The notes beneath the pieces were generated by a model. The model saw only the letters and a program-made list of their open reading frames with translations, searched no databases and was not told the origin of the DNA. The translations under genes and the position numbers were made by a program. Shown piece by piece: positions 52,960 through 61,226 of a stretch of DNA of 64,000 nucleotides. The stretch is from Lysobacterales bacterium (GTDB taxonomy: Bacteria > Pseudomonadota > Gammaproteobacteria > Xanthomonadales > Rhodanobacteraceae): contig JADJHN010000002.1 in the NCBI GenBank assembly GCA_016707485.1, positions 62,001-126,000 of the forward strand, read 5' to 3'. How positions within the stretch are numbered: position 1 is the stretch's first letter; every line of letters starts with the position of its first letter.

Positions 52960-55305
52960 TCAATTGCGCTTGACCGCAACCGTGATGTGGGCGGGCGGCG
53001 CAAGGGTGCTGGCTTCGGTGAAATTGACCGTGCCGAACGCAATGCCGGTGGTCGCTGCAGTCGTGGTTGCGGTGATCGTGATCGTTTGCGTTTCGGGCGC
53101 GACCGGGGCGGGCGCCGTCTCGAAGTTGCCGGTGAAAATCTGCTCGGCCGACGGCACACCCGCACCGGTGAAGGAGAACGAAGTCGGGTTGACCGTTACG
53201 GTCACCCCGGGCGGCTGGTCCACGCTGACGTTCCATGTCGTGGCGACCGATGAGCTGTTGCGCAACACGCGCGTCCACTGGTAGGTCGGCACGCCTGCGG
53301 AAAGCGCGACGTTGCGCACCGACGGCAGGTTGAGCGTCTTGATGTTGATCGAGCCGCCGGTCGGGTTTGCCGCGAGGAAATTGGCGTAGGTTTCGTCCAT
53401 CACGAACCCGGCAAAGGGTGCGGCGCTCAGATCGACGCGACCGCTGCCGACATCGTCGATGTTCCACGACGTGGTTTCATCTTCCTTGGTTCCGGTCTTC
53501 TTGGCGGTCAGCATGATCGCCGACTTGACCTCGGGCGGGGTCCAGGTCGGGTTGATGGCGCGCACCAGCGCGGCTGCGCCGGCCAGATGCGGGCTCGACA
53601 TCGACGTGCCACTGGTGGTGAAGTAGTTGCCGTCCGCGACGCGACCGGCCGCGTAGATGTTCACGCCCGGTCCGGTGATGTCCGGCTTGGTCAAGTCAGC
53701 CAGATTGGCCGGGGTAGGTCCGCGGAAACTGAAGTCGGCGAGGACATCGCCTTGAACCGGACCGGTGATGCGAGCCGCCAGAGTGGCCGTGGTCGGGGTC
53801 GCGCCATTGGCCGTGATGAAGTTGTTCATCGCGGTGCCCGCAGCCTGGGTGATGCTGTAGGTCGGGACCGTTGCGCCATCCGTGTTCATGTTGATGGTGC
53901 CGAAGGTGTTGTTGTAGATCACTACCTGCTGGGCGCCCGCCGTCACCGCATTGGCGACCTTTTCCGTGAACGCACAGGTGCCACGCTGAATCAGGGCCAC
54001 CGCACCGCTGAAGAAGTTTGCCGGGAACGCGCCTCCTGCCGTGCAGCCGATCAGGTTGGTCGAGGAAACCCGAATCGGCAGATCGTTAAAGGGCACCGGA
54101 GCGGAAATGTTGCTGCCGAGCGCCGCCAGCAGGTTCTGCGTATTGGCCGGCGGCGTACCCGGACCGGTGGCGGAGATGCCCGGACCCATGTTGACGTCCT
54201 GGGTGGACGCGGCAACGGTCATCATCCACGGACCACGATGGTTGACCTGGCCAACCGGATTGGTAACCGAGGCGCTCGTGTTGCCCGCCGAGGCAGCAAC
54301 GACGATGTCGGCATTGACCGCATCAAGAAACGAGCGATCGTTGTCACTCCAGGGGCTGGTACCACCAGAAATCGAGAAGTTGATGACATCGACCCCGTCG
54401 ATGATCGCATTCTGGATGCCGGCCGTGATCGCGGCGCCCGGGCAGGAAGATCCAGGACAAACCTTGTAGGTGCGCAGCGAGGCGCACGGGGCAACGCCGG
54501 ACATCTGCGTGAACGGTCCGACCAGGTTCGGTGAGGGCACCGCCGCGTTGGTCACCACGTTTCCGGCTGCGGTGCTGGCCGTATGGACGCCATGACCGGA
54601 GCCATCCGCCTCCGGAGTGGGGCCGTTGCAGACGCCGGCAGTCGACGTGGAGCAGTCGGCTGCACTCAGCAATTTGTGCGCGCTGGCGCCAAAGCCGCAA
54701 GCGGCGTCATCGGCAAACGAGGGATGCGCCGCAGCAACACCGCTGTCGAGCACACCAACCACGACCCCCTTGCCGCGATTCCTGGCACCGCCAGGAACGG
54801 CGAGGTTCCACACGGTATCGGAACCAATGAACGTCGGGCCACGATAGGTGTCGAGGTGATAGATCTCTTCCTGCGTGACTGACACCACACCGGGTGCTTT
54901 GGCGATCGCAGCCGCTTCGGCGGCAGTCAGCTTCGCGGCAATGCCGCTTTCGGTGATTTCATAGCTGTGGGTCACTTCCAGCGGATGCCCGATCAACGAG
55001 GCCATCATCTCGACCTGGTCCTTCTGACGCTGGCGCAGGAAGTTGCGATAGTTCGTCGAATCGACGCTCTTCGCATCGAACTTGCGTGAACGCGCCGTCG
55101 GATCCGGTGCCGTTGCACGCAGGTTCGCGATGCCACCCTGATAGTGCAGCGCACCTGGCTCCGCGAACCGGATCAGATAGGTATTGACCGCCGGGGCCGT
55201 CTGTTCGCCGACTCCGGCAGCGACCGCATTGCTTGTCCAGACACTGCCGCCAAGGCATGCGCCGATCACGACCGCCAGGGTCGTCACTCGAATTGATGTC
55301 GCCAT
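52960..55305 (-). CDS. Secreted S8 subtilisin-like serine protease with PA domain
   Basis: 781 residues. A signal peptide (VTTLAVVIGACLGGSVWTSNAVAA) is followed by an I9-like propeptide. The catalytic triad is Asp in GVLDSGVAAAHP (near 187), His in DGSGHGVHTAS (near 238) and Ser in SGTSMSSPHLAG (near 570). A PA domain lies between His and Ser (FSGAVALIQRGTCAFTEKV). The C-terminal part has a beta-sandwich (VTVTVNPTSFSFTGAG) of fibronectin-like type. Likely an extracellular or cell-surface protease. ATG 55305 gives the signal peptide. Confidence 0.92.
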   Translation of the reverse strand: MATSIRVTTLAVVIGACLGGSVWTSNAVAAGVGEQTAPAVNTYLIRFAEPGALHYQGGIANLRATAPDPTARSRKFDAKSVDSTNYRNFLRQRQKDQVEMMASLIGHPLEVTHSYEITESGIAAKLTAAEAAAIAKAPGVVSVTQEEIYHLDTYRGPTFIGSDTVWNLAVPGGARNRGKGVVVGVLDSGVAAAHPSFADDAACGFGASAHKLLSAADCSTSTAGVCNGPTPEADGSGHGVHTASTAAGNVVTNAAVPSPNLVGPFTQMSGVAPCASLRTYKVCPGSSCPGAAITAGIQNAIIDGVDVINFSISGGTSPWSDNDRSFLDAVNADIVVAASAGNTSASVTNPVGQVNHRGPWMMTVAASTQDVNMGPGISATGPGTPPANTQNLLAALGSNISAPVPFNDLPIRVSSTNLIGCTAGGAFPANFFSGAVALIQRGTCAFTEKVANAVTAGAQQVVIYNNTFGTINMNTDGATVPTYSITQAAGTAMNNFITANGATPTTATLAARITGPVQGDVLADFSFRGPTPANLADLTKPDITGPGVNIYAAGRVADGNYFTTSGTSMSSPHLAGAAALVRAINPTWTPPEVKSAIMLTAKKTGTKEDETTSWNIDDVGSGRVDLSAAPFAGFVMDETYANFLAANPTGGSINIKTLNLPSVRNVALSAGVPTYQWTRVLRNSSSVATTWNVSVDQPPGVTVTVNPTSFSFTGAGVPSAEQIFTGNFETAPAPVAPETQTITITATTTAATTGIAFGTVNFTEASTLAPPAHITVAVKRN

Positions 55306-55572
55306 TGCCAAACTCCAGGAATTGGTTGCTTGAAAGGTGGGGAAGCCCGCTTCGTCACGCCATTCAGATTGGATTCGATCGTGGGTGCGTGGACTCCGCG
55401 TTATAGCATCGCATTTCACCCCGATCAAACCGAGGCTGCCGGGGCGACGCTTCGGGAATCCGTTTTCAGAACCATCCGTTTGCGTACTGTCCGCATCGAA
55501 ACCGGATCGTTCCGCCAGATGACGCGTCCTTGTTCATGCGCAAGGCGGATGCCCGTTCCGCGCAAGGCGCAT
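55306..55572. other. Intergenic region between subtilase and helicase genes
   Basis: 267 bases upstream of the subtilase gene. Open frames have no family-like sequence; no firm promoter call. Confidence 0.4.
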
Positions 55573-57489
55573 TCAAGGAATGCCGCGAAAGAAGGCACGG
55601 ACGTCTTCGACATCTGCTGATCGTGGCATGGGCGGCAGACTGGCAAGGAAGATGCGGCCATAGCCCTTGCTCGTCAGGCGCGGGTCGCAGAGGACCAGCA
55701 CGCCGCGATCGTTGATGTCGCGGATGAGGCGGCCGGCACCTTGCTTGAGGGCGATCACGGCATTCGGGATCTGCCATTCGACGAAGGGATTGAGACCGGA
55801 TTCGCGCAGCACCTCCAGGCGCGCGACCAGCACCGGATCATCCGGCGCGGCGAATGGCAACTTGTCGATGACGACGACACTGAGTGCTTCGCCGGCGACA
55901 TCGACGCCCTCCCAGAAACTTGCCGCACCGAGCAGCACGCCATTGCCGGATTCGCGGAATCCGCTGAGCAACTGGTGGCGCGGCGCGGACCCTTGCACGA
56001 ACAAGGGATACGGCACGCGACCTTCGAGCAATTCGGCGGCGAGGCGCAGCGCACGATGCGAAGTGAACAAGAGGAAGGCGCGGCCGGCTGATGCCTCGAG
56101 CACCGGCAGCACGGCCTCGATCATCTTATCGGTGTAGTCGCGCGCGCTCGGCTCGGGGAGACCTTTCGGCAAGTAGGCCAGTGCCTGCCGGGCATAGTCG
56201 AACGGACTGTCGAGGCATACCGAGCGCGGATCGTGCAGGCCGAGCTGGCGCGCGAAATGATCGAAGCGCCCGGCAATCGACAAGGTGGCCGAAGTGAAGA
56301 TCCAGGCCGCATGACTCTGCTCGCGCAATTCACGCAGCGGTTGCGAGAGATCCAGCGGTGTCGCATGCAAGGCGAAGCCGTGCGCGCTCAGTTCGTACCA
56401 GTGCACGGAATCGCGCGCACTGCTGTCGCACAGATGGGTGAGCCGTGCGCTCATGGCCATGGCGCGCTCGTGCACGGCGGCGAGGCCGCGGCTGCGTTCG
56501 GCATGCACATCGAGCGCGCAGGCCAGTTCGTCGAGGGCGAGGCGCACGCCTTCAAGCTCGAGTTCGACCTCGGCATCGCGCTCGATGACGACAAAGGCGG
56601 CCTTGGCCGGAAACCGATCCAGCGCCAGGCGCAAGCGCCGCACGGCGGGCGTGATGGCTTCGATCAAGGGTTGCAGGGTCGCCAGCGCACCGCTCGCCGA
56701 AGCACATTCGGCCAGGGTGTCGGTGGCCAGCTCGGTCAACTGGCGCGCAGTCAGGGTGATCGAGAAGAACTGTCCGGCCAGTTCGGGAACCTGGTGCGCC
56801 TCATCGAGGATGAAGGCGTGCGCGCCGGGCAGGATTTCGCCGAAGCCTTCCTGGCGGATGGCCAGATCGGCAAACAGCAGGTGGTGATTGACGACGACGA
56901 TGTCGGCTTCCTGGGCGGCGCGGCGTGCCTTGACCACGAAACAGTCGGCGAAGAACGGGCAATCGCTGCCGAGGCAGTTTTCGGTGGTCGAGGTGACCCG
57001 CGGCCACAGCGGCGAATCCTCGGGCAACTCGGCAAGCTCGGCGCGATCGCCACTCGTCGTCGCCTTCGACCAGGCGTGGATCGACTGCAACTGACTGACC
57101 TGCTCACGGCTGCTGAAATGGCCTTCATTGCGCGCCTGTTCGAGGCGATGCAGGCAAAGATAATTGGCGCGGCCCTTGAGCAAGGCCGCCGCCAGGGGCG
57201 CGCCGAGCACGCTGCGCACGCGCGGCAGATCGCGATGGAACAACTGGTCCTGCAGCGCCTTGGTGCCGGTGGAGATGATCACGCGCTTGCCCGAAACCAT
57301 TGCCGGCACAAGGTAGGCAAAGGTCTTGCCGGTACCGGTGCCGGCCTCGGCAATCAGGGCATGGCGATCGTCGATCGCCTCGGCCACGGCGCGGGCCATG
57401 ACCTGCTGCACCTTGCGCGGCACGAATCCCGGCACTTCGCGCGCAAACGGACCTTCGGCCCCCAGCAATTCTTCGACCGACTCATGCAT
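55573..57489 (-). CDS. DinG/YoaA-family ATP-dependent helicase
   Basis: A 638-residue XPD-like superfamily 2 helicase. Walker A AEAGTGTGKTFAYLVP near residue 48; four Cys of an iron-sulfur cluster in YLCLHRL and ENCLGSDCPFFADCF; DEAH box in FILDEAHQVPEL; late motifs ASFWEGVDVAGEAL and QGAGRLIRDINDRG. Unwinds DNA with 5'-3' polarity in the family; closest in length to YoaA. ATG 57489 (MHESVEELLG) chosen; ATG 57501 is four codons earlier. Confidence 0.9.
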   Translation of the reverse strand: MHESVEELLGAEGPFAREVPGFVPRKVQQVMARAVAEAIDDRHALIAEAGTGTGKTFAYLVPAMVSGKRVIISTGTKALQDQLFHRDLPRVRSVLGAPLAAALLKGRANYLCLHRLEQARNEGHFSSREQVSQLQSIHAWSKATTSGDRAELAELPEDSPLWPRVTSTTENCLGSDCPFFADCFVVKARRAAQEADIVVVNHHLLFADLAIRQEGFGEILPGAHAFILDEAHQVPELAGQFFSITLTARQLTELATDTLAECASASGALATLQPLIEAITPAVRRLRLALDRFPAKAAFVVIERDAEVELELEGVRLALDELACALDVHAERSRGLAAVHERAMAMSARLTHLCDSSARDSVHWYELSAHGFALHATPLDLSQPLRELREQSHAAWIFTSATLSIAGRFDHFARQLGLHDPRSVCLDSPFDYARQALAYLPKGLPEPSARDYTDKMIEAVLPVLEASAGRAFLLFTSHRALRLAAELLEGRVPYPLFVQGSAPRHQLLSGFRESGNGVLLGAASFWEGVDVAGEALSVVVIDKLPFAAPDDPVLVARLEVLRESGLNPFVEWQIPNAVIALKQGAGRLIRDINDRGVLVLCDPRLTSKGYGRIFLASLPPMPRSADVEDVRAFFRGIP

Positions 57490-57539
57490 GCCGCGAAGCA
57501 CCGCTCAGCAGGACTGCGCGACGGCGACAGAGCACTCGC

Positions 57540-58076
57540 TCAAAGCCGCACCGGCCGCTTGACCTTGCATTGCTCGCGGCGCGTTTGCGCGTGCGCGAGG
57601 TAGCCGGTGTCGTTGAAACTCCTGCGCGCCTCGATGATGGTCTGCCAGTTCTGCACGCACAGGGTGCCGACTTGCGGGCCATTCTTGAAACTCTCGTAGG
57701 CCAGCTTCTCGGCTTCAATGATGTTGCCGCGCAGGAACTCGATCTCGGCTTCATCCTGCAGCAGGTCGGGGGCCTCGGGGGCGAGCCCGCGTGCCTTGAC
57801 GATCGCCGCGTAGGCTTCGTCAAGCTGCTGCTGTTGCTCGGCCTGGCGGGCTTTTGCGACGAAGCCTTCGACCGCCGGATCGCGCAATGGATTGACCTGC
57901 AAGGCCGAATCCTCGCCGGCATTGGCTGCACGGATCGCCTTGACCGCGGCGATGCGCTCACTGACCGGACGCACCAGGCTGGATGGGGTCGATGGATTCG
58001 AGCTGGAGCAGGCGACCAGGGCGAGGCTGCCGGCGGAAAGGATGAACGGGCGCAAGCGTCGGGCAAGGATGGACAT
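57540..58076 (-). CDS. TPR-like lipoprotein
   Basis: A 178-residue predicted lipoprotein: LARRLRPFILSAGSLALVAC lipobox, then a helical repeat region (EGFVAKARQAEQQQQLDEAYAAI, EAEIEFLRGNIIEAEKLAYESF) like tetratricopeptide repeats, and a C-terminal QNWQTIIEARRSFNDTG. No specific function. Same strand as, and 40 bases downstream of, the PBP1b gene, so it may share its transcript. Confidence 0.75.
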   Translation of the reverse strand: MSILARRLRPFILSAGSLALVACSSSNPSTPSSLVRPVSERIAAVKAIRAANAGEDSALQVNPLRDPAVEGFVAKARQAEQQQQLDEAYAAIVKARGLAPEAPDLLQDEAEIEFLRGNIIEAEKLAYESFKNGPQVGTLCVQNWQTIIEARRSFNDTGYLAHAQTRREQCKVKRPVRL

Positions 58077-58116
58077 GGAAAGCACTACGCAAAAACGGAA
58101 GTCGGCAAGCATAACG

Positions 58117-60402
58117 TCAATTGTCATCGCGACCGAACCACTCGCGGATGCGATCCATTGCGCAACCCTCGCGCTCGCTGGGCGCATAGCCGGCGATGAA
58201 CGGCAATTCACGCGCGCCCGTGCACACCGCGTCACTGCGTCGGCCATTTTCGGGATTGATCCAGACACGCTCGATGCCGTCCTCCGGCGGCAGCAGTGCC
58301 TGCGCGGGCAAACGCCTGAACAGGTCAATCCAGACCTTGAGCGCACCCGTCGATCCAAACAGACCGGTCGGGCGATTGTCGTCGCGGCCAACCCAGACCA
58401 CGCCAAGCTGGTTGCCGCTGAATCCGGCAAACCACGAATCGCGCTGGCTGTCGCTGGTGCCGGTCTTGCCCGCCGCACGCAGGCCGCCGAGTCCGGCCTC
58501 GCCAATGGCACGTGCCGTGCCCGATTCGACCACTTGCTGCATCGCCCAGGTGACCAGGCGTGATGCCGCCACATAATCGCCGGTGCCGGGCTTGACCCCG
58601 AATCGCGACAAGGTGCGGCCCTTGCCGTCGATCACGCCGCGCACCGCGCGCAAGGGCACCGCATGGCCGTCGGCGGCGAAATACTGGTAGAGCTGGGCGA
58701 CATCGAACGGGCTCAGTTCGACCGCACCCAGCAACAGCGAGGGATTCGGATTGATCGTGCGGCCGAGGGCGAAGGATTCGAGCAGGCCGCGTACCTTGTC
58801 CACGCCCAGGCGCAGGCCAAGCTGCACGGTGGCGAGGTTCCAGCTGTTCCTTAGCGCATCAAGCAGCAGCACCTGGCCATGCACGTCGCCATCGGCGTTC
58901 TTCGGAATCCAGCGCGTGCCATCGCGTTGCGCGATGTCGACCGGCGCATCCTCGATCAAGCTGGCCAGCGAATAACGCTGCGGCTGGGCGAGTGCAACCA
59001 GGTAGACGAACGGTTTCACCAATGAGCCGATCGGCCGCCGCGCATCGAGGGCGCGATTGAAGCCGGGCGCATCGGCATCGCGGCCGCCAATGAGCGCCAG
59101 CACTTCGCCACCGGGCACGGCGGTGACGACAACCGCGGCATCAACGCCGGCATCACGCTTGCCGAGATCCTTGAGCGCGGCATCGAGTGCGGCCTCGGCC
59201 TGCAGTTGCGCCGAGGGTGCCAGCGTGGTGTGGATGGTCAAACCCGCGGCATCGAGCTCGTGGTCGGCGAAATCGCGCTGCAGCTGCTGGCGCACGAGTT
59301 CGAGGAAGGCCGGAAAGCGGTTGCGCGGCAAGGCCCCTTTCGCGCTGACGCCAAGCGGCTCGGCGCGCGCCCGCGCGAACGCCTTGGCATCGAGCAATCC
59401 GGTATCGAGGAATTGCTGCAGCACGCGGTTGCGCCGCTCCAGCGCGCGCTTTGGCGCGCTGCGCGGATCGTAGTAGCTTGGCCCCTGCACGAGGCCGACC
59501 AGCAGGGCAATGTCGGCCGGGCCGAGCGCCTCGACTTCGCGGCCGAAATAAAACTCCGCGGCGGCAGCAAAACCATGCACGGCCTGGCCACCTTGCTGGC
59601 CGAGGAAGATCTCGTTGACGTAGGCCTCGAGAATTCGCCGTTTGTCGTAGCGGAACTCGATCAGGACGGCGATCAACGCCTCGTTGACCTTGCGCATGTA
59701 GCTGCGCCCGCGGTCGAGAAAAAGGTTCTTGACCAGTTGCTGGGTCAGCGTCGAGCCGCCCTGGACAACGCGCCCGGCGCTCAGATTGGCCCAGCTCGCG
59801 CGCAGGATCGCCAGCGGCGCGATGCCATGGTGATGCTTGAAATCGCGATCCTCGACCGCCTGCAATCCGCCCACCAGCAAGCCGGGCAACTGTTCAAGCT
59901 GGACCAGTCGGCGTTCCTCCTGCTGCAGGCCGTACAAGGTGGCAATGCGCGCCGGATCCAGCTCTGCCTGGTGCAGGGCGGCGCCGGTCTGCAGATCAAC
60001 CAGGCGGCTGATGCGTCCATCCTGCAGATCCACGCCCAGGCGTTGCGCCGGATAGCGCCCGTCGAGACCGGCAAAGGCGCGTCGGGCAATCTCGAAATGA
60101 TTGCCGTTGCGGGCGAAGCTGCCCGGCACGCGCCCCGTGCCGTCGTTGCGGTAGCGCGCGGCATCGAGCTCCAGCAGCAAGGTGTCGGCATTCATGGCCC
60201 GTCCCGGGGCAAGATCGAGTGGCCGGGCGAGGACCCGGCTCGGGATCTGCCAGCTCAGGTCGTCGAAGCGCTCGCGCAGCTGGTGATCGAGACTGATCGT
60301 GTAGGGAACGAGAAATCCGGCAAGGACACCGCAAGCCAGCAGGATCGGCGCGCGCAGCAGGCGCCAGCCCAGCGCGAAAAAGGAAGCGAGACGTCGGAAC
60401 AC
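58117..60402 (-). CDS. mrcB: Bifunctional penicillin-binding protein 1B
   Basis: A 761-residue class A PBP. A short cytoplasmic tail and one TM (APILLACGVLAGFLVPY) are followed by an UB2H-like region and a GT51 glycosyltransferase with catalytic Glu184 in QAVEDRDFKHHHG and GGSTLTQQLVKNLFL. The transpeptidase motifs are SxxK in RRPIGSLVKPF, SxN in NSWN and KTGTS. Polymerises and cross-links peptidoglycan. Divergent from the giant glycosyltransferase gene across 70 bases. Confidence 0.95.
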   Translation of the reverse strand: MFRRLASFFALGWRLLRAPILLACGVLAGFLVPYTISLDHQLRERFDDLSWQIPSRVLARPLDLAPGRAMNADTLLLELDAARYRNDGTGRVPGSFARNGNHFEIARRAFAGLDGRYPAQRLGVDLQDGRISRLVDLQTGAALHQAELDPARIATLYGLQQEERRLVQLEQLPGLLVGGLQAVEDRDFKHHHGIAPLAILRASWANLSAGRVVQGGSTLTQQLVKNLFLDRGRSYMRKVNEALIAVLIEFRYDKRRILEAYVNEIFLGQQGGQAVHGFAAAAEFYFGREVEALGPADIALLVGLVQGPSYYDPRSAPKRALERRNRVLQQFLDTGLLDAKAFARARAEPLGVSAKGALPRNRFPAFLELVRQQLQRDFADHELDAAGLTIHTTLAPSAQLQAEAALDAALKDLGKRDAGVDAAVVVTAVPGGEVLALIGGRDADAPGFNRALDARRPIGSLVKPFVYLVALAQPQRYSLASLIEDAPVDIAQRDGTRWIPKNADGDVHGQVLLLDALRNSWNLATVQLGLRLGVDKVRGLLESFALGRTINPNPSLLLGAVELSPFDVAQLYQYFAADGHAVPLRAVRGVIDGKGRTLSRFGVKPGTGDYVAASRLVTWAMQQVVESGTARAIGEAGLGGLRAAGKTGTSDSQRDSWFAGFSGNQLGVVWVGRDDNRPTGLFGSTGALKVWIDLFRRLPAQALLPPEDGIERVWINPENGRRSDAVCTGARELPFIAGYAPSEREGCAMDRIREWFGRDDN

Positions 60403-60472
60403 GTGCAGACCGTGGTGCCGGGAAGCGAAGGCGCGAGTCTAGCAGCCCGTTGCCGGCCGGCCGGGCACCGCC

Positions 60473-61208
60473 GTGACAGTGTGCGCCGGCATCGCCGATA
60501 ATCCGCAACCGCTTGTCGCCTGGACCGTCGTGCTGAAACCCTTGTCGGAACCCGCCTGCCTCTGCGTGCATGGTGCACTCGCCGGCACCGACGCCTGGCT
60601 GGACGCAGCCATGGCGCAGATGCCGGAAGGCACGACCCTTGTCCTGCTCGGGGCATCGACGGCGCTGGACGGACACGGCGAGGCGCTGCGCTTTGGCGAT
60701 CTCCTCGACGCATCCGCCGAGGCGCTGGCCAGGGCACTGGCGCTGCGCGTGCCGCAGCGGCACTTGCTGATCGTGCGCAGCGATGCCGAATTGCCGGCGC
60801 TGGCACTGCCGCGCCTGCTGCGCGCGCTCGAAGAACCCGAGGTGCTCGCTGCCGGCGCGCTGGACAATCTCGATGCGGCACGCTCGCCCTTGCCGGCGGG
60901 CTTGCACAGCGAAGCGGATGTCGCGCACATCGACGCGCTTTGCTACGCCCACTCGCGCCATCGATTGATCGAGGTGGACGAAGTCTCGCCGCTGGCATCG
61001 GCCTGGCATGGCCGGCGCCTGGCCGAGCGCACGGGCGCAAGGCGAACGGTCATGCTCGATCATTGTTATGTCGGTGCCCGCAACCACGCCCTTGCCGGTG
61101 CCGGGCAAAGCGCGGATCCGCGCGATCCACTGCCGCCTTCGGCACTGGCCGGATTGCGCGCGCAACTCGCCCTCGCACTCGCCACGACTGCGACACCGGC
61201 CTGGCGCG
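60473..61208 (+). CDS. N-terminal fragment of a multidomain glycosyltransferase (frameshifted)
   Basis: About 245 codons from a GTG start (MTVCAGIADNPQPL), encoding an acidic-alanine-rich region that ends SADPRDPLPPSALAGLRAQLALAL then TTATPAWRG. It looks like the degenerate leading domain of the large modular glycosyltransferases of Xanthomonadales. Beyond about 61208 this frame turns atypical (Arg/Pro-rich) and stops at 61367-61369, while the expected continuation appears in the +1 frame. One base difference near 61200-61215 would join both parts into one gene. Confidence 0.6.
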
Positions 61209-61226
61209 GCGCTGCCTGCAAGACCG